Assembly (NCBI GenBank): GCA_028671895.1
Contig: CM053806.1
Span: 17,371,001-17,435,000, forward strand
Length of the DNA: 64,000 bases
Origin: Oenanthe sinensis
Taxonomy: Eukaryota; Streptophyta; Magnoliopsida; Apiales; Apiaceae
Direction: 5' to 3'
Shown here in pieces: positions 20,870 to 33,274 of the stretch (position 1 is the stretch's first letter; each line of letters begins with the position of its first letter). The position numbers and the translations under genes are program-made. A model generated the notes under the pieces. That model saw nothing but the letters and a program-made list of their open reading frames with translations. It ran no database searches and was not told where the DNA came from.

Positions 20870-23301
20870 TCACAATCTCATTATATAGAGAAATCTATAC
20901 TTGAGAACTATGGTTATTCAAATTGTAGAATCGCAAGCACACCATATGATTCAAAAGTTGTTCTTGTCAAGAATAAGTCAGGAGTCCCTGAACACAAGAG
21001 AAAGAAACTAGGGCCAAAAACTGTTGATTGTATCTTTTTGGGCTATATTGAAACCACTACCTCTATGAGATTTTTAGTGTTAAAATATGACATAGATGGT
21101 ATAGTGGAAAATACTATAGTTGAGTTTCATGATGCAACATTCTTTGATAATGTATTCCCTATGAAGACTGGTATACATCAGGGTATTTCTGATGATGATC
21201 CCACTCGCACATCGAGTTCCATTCCTGATCATGTGGAAATGATGACAAATATGGGGGAAGATTCTGCTAGTAGCTCTACTCCTAACGAAGTAGAAGAACC
21301 TAGAAGGAGTAAGCGTGCAAATGTGGTTAATGACTTTGGAAGTGATTTTATCACTTACAATATCGACAACAAACCTTTAACTTTTTGGCAGACCATGGAC
21401 TCTTCAGAGTCAAGGCACTGGAAAGGCACAGTAAATAGTGAGATCGACTCTATTGTTTCTAATGGAACATGGGTGTTAGTTGATCTCTCTCCTAGGTGTA
21501 CTACTATAGGATGTAAGTGGATTTTTAAAAGAAAGATGAACCCGGATGGCTCAATAGATAAGTATAAGGTCAGGCTGGTAGCTAAGAGTTTTAGGCAAAT
21601 AGAATGCATTTTACTATTTTGACACATACTCTCATGTTGCAAGAATGAAAAAAAATCGAAGGCTTATAGTATTGGCTTCCGTATATGGTCTTATCATCCA
21701 TCAAATGGATGTAAAGACATCTTTTCTTCATGGTGATCTTGAAGAAGAGATTTATATGGATCAGCCTGAGGGATTTGTTGCTTCTGGCAACGAGAGGAAA
21801 GTTTGTAAATTAGTCAAATCTATCTATGGCTTGAAACAAGCTCCTAGAGACTGGCACAAAAAGTTTGATGAGATAGTTTTGACTTCAAATTTTTTGGTTA
21901 ATGAAAGTGACAAGTGTGTCTACAATAAGATTAAAGGAAACGATAAAGTAATTTTGTGCCAGTATGTGGATGATATATTTTTATTTGGAACCAATATTGA
22001 GATTATTAACGAGATAAAAAGTTTCTTGAAAAGGCACTTTGAAATAAAAGATAACGGTGCGGCTAATATTATTCTTGGTATCAAGCTAACTCAGTCAGCT
22101 GATGGAATAACATTATTAAAATCTCATTATATAGAGAAATCTATATTTGAGAAGTATGGTTATTTAAATTGTAGAATCGCAAGCACACCATATGATTCAA
22201 AAGTTGAGCTTGTCAAGAATAAGTTAGGAGTTCGAGTGTATCAGTTAAGATATTCTCAGATTATTGGGAGTTTGTAATATCTTGCTAATGGTACTAGAAC
22301 AGATATTTCATATTCTGTGTTTAAGTTAGCTAGATATACAAGTTGTCCAAACAAGACTCATTGAGATGCTCTTGATAGAGTTCTTAGATATCTGAAAGGT
22401 ACCATCTACCTTGGTTTACATTACAGGAGGTTTCCTAAAGTGCTAGAGGGATATAGTGATGCAAGTTGGATATCTAAGAAATCTGGTTCCAATGGAGTGA
22501 CTGGATACGTGTTTACCCTTGCGGGTAGAGCTATATCTTAGAAGTCTGCTAGATAGACTATTGTAACTCGGTCTACTTTTGAGGCTGAGTTGTGTGCATT
22601 AGATGCCACGGGGACGGAGGCTGAATGGTTGCATGGACTTATGTCTGTGATTCCTATATTAAGTCAACCACTTCCGGCTCTTTATGTTTATTGTAATAGT
22701 CGTACAACTATCGACAAGATAAACAGTAAGAAGTATAATGTGAAAACAAAGAGACACGTCCAAGTTAGACTAAAGTCTATAAGGGGTTTGGTATCTAACA
22801 AGATCATTGCTATTGAGTTTATTGGATCTTAAGACAACCTAGATGATCATTTGACTAAGGGACTTGAGCATGCTGTTGTCCTTACGTCGAGGTTGGGGAT
22901 GGGACTGAGAACCCATTTTGAGTCATCAATGGTGGGAACCCAATACACCTGAGAGGAGATCCCTCGAAGTATATTCAATGTGATAATAATAAGTTATAAG
23001 GATGATTTAGTAGTACCTCTACTACATATATCTGGATATTCACGTATCTAAGTCTTTCCCCTATAAACCTCAAGAGGTACTGTAACTTCTAGTTAGCAAG
23101 AGTTTTAAGAACTCTGAATGGGGTCAAGTCGTGAGATGAGATGTTGGCAGTACATCTTTGGAGATGCCCAGCTAAGTGAATGTAATTGTGAGGTCGCAAT
23201 TAGAGGACATGGTTATTCCTCGAAGCATTTGACGAACAAGATCGAGACATGACCATTAACATCTCAAAGCCGTAGATCGGCACCATAGCCTTTGACTTTT
23301 C
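20870..23301 (+). pseudogene. Family-B copia element B1, pol part (left of A2)
   Basis: 20877-20982 is a displaced copy of late pol sequence (compare 22123-22229), fused to the end of integrase (EHKRKKLGPKTVDC, about 20990). Then come the integrase C-terminus and linker (20990-21350), RT with the WIFKRKMNPDGS block (about 21520), QMDVKTSFLHGDL (21699), SIYGLKQAPRDW (about 21820) and YVDD (21963-21974), then RNase H remnants (22300-22860). A frameshift near 21625 and premature stops at 22362, 22539 and 22830 disable it. The last three are intact sense codons in B2, so they arose in this copy. No 5' LTR, gag or protease is present. It resumes at 31719 after A2. Confidence 0.88.
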
Positions 23302-24835
23302 TGTTAATAATTGTGCTCTAGAGACAATACCTTTTATATTTTAAGGAAAATATTTATTATTAAGAATTATGTTTTATTGATTATTATTTATTTATTATGT
23401 TTTATTTACTACGTATTAAATTGAAAGCATAATAAATGTCATTGGAATTTTGATACGTATTATATATCTTTAAGTATGTGACTTAAAAATGAGATTATAT
23501 GAATAATATATTATTCCTAAAATTCCCTAGTCGAGTATTATTATTTAAGGGCAATAATAATGCACAAAGACTAGTACGTTTCTTGACAGATGACCACATC
23601 TCATTGGTCATAGGTATAGTGATACTAAAATCAAGAACATAAGTGCATGTCTCAATGCATGGCACTAGAATGACCCGTCGTGAGATTCTACATGTTAAAT
23701 AAGTGTCATAAGTAATTCTCACTGTGATAATGGTGTAATGATCCTTAGACCTGAAATCATTATATTTTTATACGAGAATTAATATACTTTGATTACATTA
23801 AAAGTTACCTTTGACCGGGTGATGATAAAAGTGGACATTGGGTATATTATGAATCGTATGAGAAATATGAATGATCTAGATGAGATTTAATCCTCCTAAT
23901 TTTAGGAGTGATATTATTGGCCTCTTGTTTGAGTGAGACTATGAAATGCACGGCCGTGCTCAAATGTTGATTTGATTTTAATAGTCTACTCATCGATCAA
24001 GAAAATAAAGATTAAATTATGAAGAGAATGACACGAGACATGCCTTGAGTTTAATCTATAATATCAAGATTAAATGGATTATATTACATGGAACATTATT
24101 CAGGAAAGGCTTAATCGAATCACCGATTTATTATTATTACTTGGGTAGCAATGATGTATTACTAGATGTCGCTCATTGTTTACAATTTTAATTAGATATT
24201 AAAATTGTTGCCAACGTAATAATAACCTACATGGTCACACACAAAGAACGCTTGAAGGAGAAATAATTTAAATTAAATAAGTAATTTATTTTATTTATGA
24301 TATTAATTAATTATGACTTAATTAATTATATAAATAAAATAAATAAATTATTTAAACTAATTCTAAAATTAATAATTAATTAATTAAGTGAGATTAATTA
24401 AATAATTTAGAATTTAGAATTAGTATTAATTATAATTGGATTATAATTAGAAAACTTATTCATCTCTCTATATAATCTCTTTATGGGCTGATTTAATACT
24501 AGAGACATATTTTTACTAAAACCCTAGCCGTTTTGAGAAAAGAGGAAGATAGAGAGAGAGAAGCAGTTTTCAGGTGCTAGTACACATCAATCCTTCATGA
24601 AAAGTGTTCGTGTGGATACCGTAGAGCGTAGATCGCGAGAGCGGGATACGTGGTGATTAAACAAGTTTTGGACCTCCATTAATCTTCCATTAATGAACTG
24701 TTAAAGCTTCTAAAGGTATTTATTCTTTATCTTCGAATTAGATCTTTTGTTTTCGCATGGATCCTGCAGAGGGTTTCACTATTTTGATTTATTTTTTACG
24801 TTTATTCCGCTGCGTTTGTGCCTCGAAATCCTTCA
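23302..24835 (+). repeat. 5' LTR of A2
   Basis: 1534 bp, TGTTAATAATTG..CCTTCA. The GCACGGCCGTGC palindrome is at 23948-23959, and a TATATAA box lies near 24471. Confidence 0.93.
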
Positions 24836-27150
24836 ATGACATCAAAGCTACTTGTGAAACTTTTAATTCATTTATGTGCTTAATAGTTTTCGATATGTAA
24901 GCATGTATGCGATCTATCATGATTTTGTATTGATACAATATGTATATGTTTTTATATATTATGAATATATGATATTCATATGATGTATAATTATGTGATG
25001 ATTGTGTGTATTGATGTATGTATATGATACATGTTTGTTCTTATTATGGGAATCTTATTCGATACGAATTCTGAAATGGTTCATATGATGTATAATCATG
25101 TGATGATTGTGTGTATTGATGTATGTATATGATATATGTTTGATCTTATTATGGGAATCGTATTCGATACGAATTCTGAAACGGCTGACGTAGATTTTCT
25201 GAAATTTGTGTCCGTTATTCGATTTTCGCAAACGATATATGTTTTTTGACTGGAATCGGGTTACTGAGAAATACTGATTTTGTCAGCTTTGCGTCTGTAA
25301 GCCATTAGATGTCGTTAGAGGCCCTAAAACGGTGATTGATTATTTTCTGAAAAATTATTTGATTTTTTAAAATTTTGAGTATATGTATGTATATATTATG
25401 AATACATGATATTCATGTGAGGTATAATCATGTGATGATTGTATGTATCACTGTGTATGTATATATGATATATTCTTGTTCTTGTTATGGGGATTGTATA
25501 TGATACGATTTCTGAAACATCGTCAGATTTGGTGAAATCTGATTGCCGAATCCGATTTTCACAAACGATATGTGTTTTCTGACTGGAATCGGGCCAATGA
25601 ACAAAACTGATAGCTATTCTATCATTGACAGGTCTGTAAGGCGTTTGACGTCGTTAAGGGCCTCGAAACAGCGATTTATTGTCTTCAGAAATCTGTTTTT
25701 AATTTTCTGAAATTTCGAAATTTGTTATATATGATTATATGATATGTTTAAATAATATGAGATATATTATATGTGTTATGTGATAGCATGGTGGATGGTT
25801 ATGGCCTAAAGACCCATAGTATAGTGGTTTTTATTTATAGTTTTGGTTTCTAAATACGACTTGCATGCCATTTATTCATTGTAATTTAATTTTCTCGAAT
25901 GTAACTCGAGTTCTTCTTGTAATTTCATTAGAATAGTTTTATTTTTATTATTCAATATAATTATCAATGAAGACTTGCAAGCAAGGAGGCGATCCAAAAG
26001 GGGATGATGGAGCAATGAAGAAAGAATACATGTAATAGATAGTATTTTTAAAACCACTATAGACTGACCTTGATAATTCCATTAGCTTGGAAAGATCACA
26101 TAGGATGGGGCCATAACCAAACACGTTTAATTTACGCACATTACATATATGTATATGATTGCATGTATTGGTATATATGTGTAGATATAATCGAGATGCA
26201 TGCTTAATATTGATTAATCATGTATGTATTAGATACGACACCCATGCCATGATTGCTTAAGAAAGATAAAATATGTAACGATTCAAGATTTTAAAATTGA
26301 ACAAACGATCATGAGATTCTTGTGTTTATGAAACACGGTATTAAATATGAATTTTCTTTATTGATATGGGGAGATTTTATCAAAAGCGGATTATTAGTTT
26401 AATTCGTAAGGAAGTTGGGTTTTAAGTGAGACCGCTTGTGACTTCTCCGACGACCTGGAAATCAATCCATTGACGAATATTGAAATGAATTATTTGATCA
26501 AGGAAAAATTGAGAATCTCTTTATGATGGGATCATGATCGTTCATATAAACAATAAAAATCCCTAAATACATATTAAGTTAATCGGATGCCTTCCAATAT
26601 TTAATACTCGTCAAGATCTAGATTGAGAATGAGTGGGTTTGCCAAAGCAAGGTGCTTTTATCAATCATGGAAAGACGTGATAAGTAAGTGTACTTAGTTT
26701 GTTGAAACATTGAGTCTAACTTAACTAAATCATCACAATAGGATTGTGGGTTTAGAGGCATAGAGTTTGGTGAGATTTATTGGATAAATGTGTACAAAGG
26801 GTTGTTCCACCAAACTTTCCATGGGTTATATTTGATATAATCGACAAATGTTGTCTACCTAAATAGTCATGTTTTGAATGTATTAGCCAACGCTATCTTA
26901 AGACATGGATGAAATATGGATCTTGGCTCACTAGAAAGATTTAAAGAAATGTTTTCCGAATTAATAGTTAGGGCTATTAGTTTGATAAAAATAGTGGGAG
27001 GTATATGGTGATATACCATAATCACTTAAACATAATTAATATTAAATTTGCAATCTAGTTTATTTTATACACTTTAATATTGTAGATATCAAATGATAAA
27101 CACAAATAACTTCTCTATGCGATAAGTTCTTGAGAAGGACTAGTTGACGA
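24836..27150 (+). other. A2 leader with internal ~365-bp tandem duplication
   Basis: Untranslated leader between LTR and gag. Two to three diverged copies of a block with TATGATGTATAATCATGTGA, TTATTATGGGAAT and TGACTGGAATCGGG occur at about 24980-25075, 25080-25370 and 25400-25690. 25700-27150 holds no recognisable reading frame. Confidence 0.55.
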
Positions 27151-27169
27151 GAATATATTTCCTTGACTG

Positions 27170-30158
27170 ACATAGAGCTTGAGGATTATCCTCGGACACC
27201 ACGATGTTAGTCAAATCTCTTCCCTTGCTCTTAAAGTTGAGAATGTAACATGTGCAAATCATAGTGCTTATTGGAAGCAAATTGATGTTGCGACTGATGT
27301 TTCATGTCTCATGCTCGCAAATATGTGTGCTGAGCTTAAGAAGCAACACGAGCATATAGATGCTTATGAGACGTTTGAGCACAAGTTATATTTGAAAATA
27401 AAAGGGCATTATTCACTTACAAGTAGGGAAAGTGAGACCCGGTTACACCACATGTTCTAAAGATTATAGGGTATAATGAGTACCTTTGATATTTTGGATT
27501 TCCAGATTGGTCTGGAGACTTAGTTAGATTTGATCTTACAATCGTTGGACAAACATTATTCTTAGTTTGTTACGAACAATAAAATGAATACGATTGGTAA
27601 AACACCCATTGAGTTGCTAAGCATGTTGAGAACTGCTAAAAGCAATATGATAAATGCATGAACTACTACTATATTGATGGTAAACATAGGGAATGCAAAA
27701 AGGAAAGGAAAATGGAAAGGCAAGGAAAAGATTTGATCTAGTTCCGTTATAAAACCAAAGTCCAATCCCTAAAGTAGACTCTAAAGTCTGAATGAGGTGC
27801 TGCTAAAGAAGACGATTGTCGCTTCTGTGAAAAATTGGGAGACTGGAAATTAAACTGTCATGCTTATTTGGAAGATCTGAAAATGATCAATAAGGGTCAA
27901 GCTTCAGGTATCGGGTTGAAATTGGAGTAAAAGTAGTTGCTCTGGTTAGAGGAACTCGTTACTTAACTTTTAGCCTATAAGAAAAATTTAGAACTTGATA
28001 ATTGTTATAACGTGCTTGCAATTGGCAGATACATTATTTCAGTTTCTTGTTTAGACAAGAAAGGCTTTTTCATTTTAATTAAATAACAATAGTTGTTTAT
28101 TCTATTTTGATGATGAGGCTTATAATGTTGCACAACTAATTAACAATTTATATGTTCTAAAGTGACTCAAATCAAATATTACCTTTGGCACTATTGTTGA
28201 GGCCATATTAATGAGAAACGCATTTTCAGAATACATAAGGATGCATTCATGGATAAGTTTGATTATGAATTATAATTTTAAAGGATGCGAATCTTGGTTT
28301 ATTTCGCAAAATGACTAAAGCTCCTTTTACCAGACATGGTGAAGGGGTCATTGAACGGGTATGACTTATACATAGTGATGTATGTGATCATATGTGTACG
28401 ATGACAAAAGGTAAATTTTATTAACTTCATAAAATTTACTAATTATTTTAGTAGATACGGATATATGTATCTTTTGAAGAACTAATCCGAATCATTTGAA
28501 AAGTTCAAATACTATAAAGATGAAGTAGAAAATATCAAAGAAAAGTTTTTTTTGATAGAAGGGATCACATATAGTATTTGATCAGTGTTGAGTCAAGGAA
28601 TCTTCCAATTAGTTTTTAGGGTTGTACCCTGGAAACGGCTCCACATACACTGAACCGTGTTCCTACTAAAATGGTTCAAAAGATTCCTTATGAGATATGG
28701 ACTGAGAAACATCATAGCATGTCATTTATGAAAATTTAGGGATGTGAAGCGTTTGTGAAACGTCTAATCTCTGACAAGCTAGGACCAAAATCAGACAAAT
28801 GTAATTATGTGGGATACCCAACTGAAACAAGAGGCTATTCTTTCTATAATCCTTCCGAGAACAAAGAGTTTGTTGCTTGAACTACTGTGTTCCTTAAGAG
28901 AGATGCTCTCTAAGAAAGACAGTGGGAGGATAATAGATCTCGATGAAGTTCGAGACCCACATGATAACATTGAACCAATGGAGGAACCTAACAGAATGTA
29001 CAAGAAAACAATACTGCTCAAGAAACACAAGTTGTTCGTAGGTCTGGTAGGATTCGCCATGAGCCCGAGAGATATTATGGATTTCTCTTGACTCAAGATG
29101 GAGATGTGATGGTTGTGGATGAAGATGAGCCTCTCACCTACCAAGACGCTATGAACACTCCAGATTCTAAGAGATGGAACATTTATTTTCATGAAACAGT
29201 CAAAAAGAGTTTGACTTTATTCAGAATGAAGATAAAACTTGTGTTTAAAAGAAGTTTAGTGGGAGCCATGTGGCATTCCTACTATTATATGTTGATGATA
29301 TATTACTAATAAGGAATGACATTCTTTCTCTACAGACTGTGAAGACTTGGTTGAGAAATAATTTCTCAATGAAAGACTTAGGCGATGCGACCTATATATT
29401 AGGGATCGAGATCTATAGAGATAGATCAAGGTGATTGATCGGTCTAAGTCAGAGTACATACATTGACAAAGTTTTACATCGATTTCGAATGCAAAGAGGT
29501 AAAATGGATATGTCCCAATGTCACATGGGATAGTGATCTCACAATAAAATTTGTCCTAAATCATTGGATGATAAGGACCGCCTGAATAAAGTTCCATATG
29601 CGTCAGCAATTGGTTTTATAATATATGCAATGATATGTACTCGTCCCGATGTCTCGTATGCTTTAAGCATGACGAGTAGATATCGGTCTAATCCAAGTGA
29701 AGGTCACTGAACGGCAGTCAAGAATATTCTTAAGTACTTGAAGAGGACTAAAGATTCATTCTTGTTATATGGAGGATATGTGAAGCTAGTTATAAGAGGT
29801 TTTAGTGATGCTGGTTTCTAGACAAACAACGATGATTTAATGTTTTTGTCTGGCTTTGTGTTTTATCTATTTTTATTGAGATGTTGTATGCTGGAATGGT
29901 TCACAGCAAAGACAGTTGTTGATTCTACAATAGAGCCTGAGTATATTGATGCTTGCGAAGCAGCCAAAGAGGCTGTTTGAGCATGTACTTAGGAGATATC
30001 ACCTAATTAATGAGATTAATGATCAAGGAGATATACATATATGTAAAGTGCATACTAATAATAATATTGCAGACCCACTGACTAAGGCTTTGACGCAGCA
30101 GAAGCATGAAAGTCACACTAGTTCCATGATTATTGGATACTTAGGTAATTGGCTCTAG
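27170..30158 (+). pseudogene. Gag-pol remnant of A2
   Basis: Gag is recognisable at 27240-27770 (CLMLANMCAELKKQHEH block), with a decayed zinc knuckle near 27810-27870 (FCEKLGDWKLNCH). Integrase remnants include LWHYCGGHINEKR (about 28180), and the post-integrase VPYEIW/LGPKSDKCNYVGYP-type region lies at 28640-28880. RT lacks roughly 430-450 bp between the SKRW codons (about 29170) and the ETVKKSLTLF block (about 29200), a stretch present in A1. YVDD survives near 29290. RNase H remnants run to 30158. Stops and frameshifts are everywhere. Not expressible. Confidence 0.8.
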
Positions 30159-30172
30159 TGCAAGTGGGAGAT

Positions 30173-31713
30173 TGTTAGTAATTGTGCTCTAGAGACAATA
30201 CCTTTTATATTTTAAGGAAAATATTTATTATTAAGAATTATGTTTTATTATTTATTATTTATTTATTATGTTTTATTTACTGCATAATAAATTGAAAGCA
30301 TAATAAATATCCTTGGAATTTTGATACGTATTATATATCTTTAAGTATGTGACTTTAAAATGAGATTATATGAATAATATCTTATTCCTAAAATTTCCTA
30401 GTCGAGTATTATTATTTAAGGACAATAATAATGCACAAAGACTAGTATGTTTCTTGACAGATGACCACATCTCATTGGTCATAGGTATGGTGATACTAAA
30501 ATCAAGAACATAAGTGCATGTCTCAATGCATGGCACTGGAATGACCCGTCGTGAGATTCTACATGTTAAATAAGTGTCATAAGTAATTCTCACTGTGATA
30601 ATGGTGTAATGATCCTTAGACCTGAAATCATTATATTTCTATACGAGAATTAATATACTTTGATTACATTAAAAGTTACCTTTGACCGGGTGATGATAAA
30701 AGTGGACATTGGGTATATTATGAATCGTATGAGAAATATGAATGATCTAGATGGGATTTAATCCTCCTAATTTTAGGAGTGATATTATTGGCCTCTTGTT
30801 TGAGTGAGACTATGAAATGCACGGCCGTGCTCAAATGTTGATTTGATTTTAATAGTCTACTCATCGATCAAGAAAATAAATATTAAATTATGAAGAGAAT
30901 GACACGAGACATGCCTTGAGTTTAATCTATAATATCAAGATTAAAGGGATTATATTACATGGAACATTATTCACGAAAGGCTTAATCGAATCACCGATTT
31001 ATTATTATTACTTGGGTAGCAATGATGTATTACTAGATGTCGCTCATTGTTTACAATTTTAATTAGATATTAAAATTGTTGCCAACATAATAATAACCTA
31101 CAGGGTCACACACAAAGAACGCTTGAAGGAGAAATAATTTAAATTATGAATTTAAATTAAATAAGTAATTTATTTTATTTATGATATTAATTAAGTATGA
31201 CTTAATTAATTATATAAATAAAATAAATAAATTATTTAAAATAATTACAAAATTAATAATTAATTAATTAAGTGAGACTTAATTAAATAATTTAGAATTT
31301 TGGATTAGTATTAATTATAATTGGATTATAATTAGAAAACTGATTCATCTCTCTATATAATCTCTTTATGGGCTGATTTAATACTAGAGACATATTGTTA
31401 CTAAAACCCTAGCCGTTTTGAGAAAAGAGAAAGATAGAGAGAGAGAAGCAGTTTTCGGGTGCTAGTACACATCAATCCTTCATGAAAAGTTTTCGTGTGG
31501 ATACCGTAGAGCGTAGATCGCGAGAGCGGGGTACGTGGTGATTAAACAAGCCTCCATTAATCTTCCATTAATGAACTGTTAAAGCTTCTAAATGTATTTA
31601 TTCTTTATCTTCGAATTAAATATTTTGTTTTCGCATGGATCCTGCGGAGGGTTTCACTATTTTGATTTATTTTTCGCATTTATTCCGCTGCGTTTGTGCC
31701 TCGAAACCCTTCA
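30173..31713 (+). repeat. 3' LTR of A2
   Basis: 1541 bp, preceded by the AAGTGGGAGAT polypurine tract (30162-30172). The GCACGGCCGTGC palindrome is at 30819-30830. Confidence 0.93.
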
Positions 31714-31718
31714 TTTTC

Positions 31719-31899
31719 GTCGTCTATGGAGTGTGGTTACACAAAAACGGATAATGATTCAAGGTGAAACATTCCATCTATATCCAATAGCCATCGAAGT
31801 AGAGGACTTAAGAGGGTTCAAACTCTGACGGGTACCAACTCTGAAAAGCAAGTCATGAGTAGAACCTGATATGCATTTCTGTATGGATTTGTGGGGGAT
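31719..31899 (+). pseudogene. B1 3' internal tail (right of A2)
   Basis: Matches 51779-51959 of B2 and ends in a GTGGGGGAT polypurine tract just before the family-B LTR. Confidence 0.88.
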
Positions 31900-32047
31900 T
31901 GTTAGAAAATGGAAAGTTTAAGACATATTTTATATATGTTCTAGATGTAATTTCCGGAAACTAAATAATGGAAGTTGTTCCTTTCTATGAGGACTTAAAC
32001 TTTCATGTTTGGATCTAAGACATTTTCTTAGTATAATCCATAAATAA

Positions 32048-32327
32048 ATTGAGTAGAAGTTGCTAGCTTGAAATGGGTTAAATATGATTGTCCCACATAG
32101 AGAATGTAATATGAGTGTGGGTGCTTTATATGCATATATGTGTAAGAGTAGTGTCAACTACTAAGGCATGTGAGTGTGCATGGTGTAATTGAGTAGAAGT
32201 TGCTAGCTTGAAATGGGTTAAATATGATTGTCCCACATAGAGAATGTAATATGAGTGTGGGTGCTTTATATGCATATATGTGTAAGAGTAGTGTCAACTA
32301 CTAAGGCATGTGAGTGTGCATGGTGTA
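32048..32327. repeat. 140-bp tandem duplication in family-B LTR
   Basis: Two essentially identical copies starting ATTGAGTAGAAGTTGC. The 3' LTR fragment of B2 is cut before it could show a second copy. Confidence 0.92.
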
Positions 32328-32534
32328 ATTGTGTGCCCTCACGCACACACACACACGCGCCGCCGCCGTCTCGCCATGCCGCGCCATGCCACGCCTCACC
32401 TCGGGTCTGTTCGAAGGGCGATTTGGGCGAATATCTCGGCGTCTCGTGTACGCGAGGCGACCTGTGCGAGGAGTTTTATTACATGATTAATTAATTTAAT
32501 TATGACTTTAAATATTATTTTAATATGAATATTA

Positions 32535-32705
32535 AGTCAGTGTGTAACTTGTTAGAGTTTACAGAGCTGGCTCAGAGTTTATTAAACTCTGATCAGAGTA
32601 TAGACTGAGTTGGGTCAAAGTTTATCAGTAAACTCTGATGGAACTGGCAGAGTTTATAAACTCTGATGGGCCAATTTAGCTAAACTCTGATGGCTATTAA
32701 AATTT
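32535..32705. repeat. CAGAGTTTATAAACTCTG palindromic motif array
   Basis: A perfect 18-base palindrome at 32648-32665, plus several half sites (AGAGTTTA / TAAACTCTGATGG) in both orientations within 170 bp of the LTR. Confidence 0.85.
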
Positions 32706-33274
32706 TTACTGATTCTGAAATATATTCTATTAAAGTCGGAATAATTATTTTAATTAATGTTTTATCTACTGTTACGTTTTATGGTATTATATATACAGAA
32801 AAATGTTGGAGATAAAATAAAGACAAGTGACAATTTTAAGAAAACCCTACCCTAGCAGCCATACTCTGTATCTCCTACACACATATTCATACAGATTATA
32901 CATAAATTTTCTGGGCGAACTGAGGTGCAGGTCGCTGTTGAGTGCTACGTATTTGTGGAAGAAGTACTCTATGATGTTTTATCTTGGAAGTTATATTGCT
33001 GCAACCTAACACAGCGTAGTGGGGCAATAATCTCTTCAAGAATATTCAAGACTTCTTGCAAGGCTTGGCGACTCAGCAGTTCTTTTGGTTCTATCAGTAT
33101 ATGCTTACAGCTTCTATTAGAGCTAAGTTTTCTCTTGTCTTTGCAGTTACTGGTTGATATATCTTGTTTCTACCTTCGTGCTTTGTTTTGTTAATTGGTT
33201 TAATCTGCATGTTCTTGTTAAATTGGTTATGTAACTGCCCCATTGTTGTGTTTAGTTTTTAATTATTCCCAACA

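Larger units (their letters stand above)
23297..31718 (+). mobile_element. Complete family-A copia element A2 with TSD
   Basis: LTRs at 23302-24835 and 30173-31713, with TTTTC direct repeats at 23297-23301 and 31714-31718. Removing it rejoins family-B sequence exactly as found uninterrupted at 51760-51790. Total length is 8412 bp. The internal region is heavily decayed, and no clear tRNA-primer site follows the 5' LTR. Confidence 0.95.
31900..33274 (+). repeat. Family-B LTR shared by B1 (as 3') and B2 (as 5')
   Basis: It begins TGTTAGAAAATGG and ends CCCAACA, about 1375 bp. The B1 polypurine tract precedes it and B2 gag follows at 33315, so one LTR serves both copies. It contains a 140-bp tandem duplication (32048-32187 and 32188-32327), a GC-rich CA/CG stretch (32338-32480) and a motif array at 32535-32700. 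No tRNA-Met primer site follows. Confidence 0.85.
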
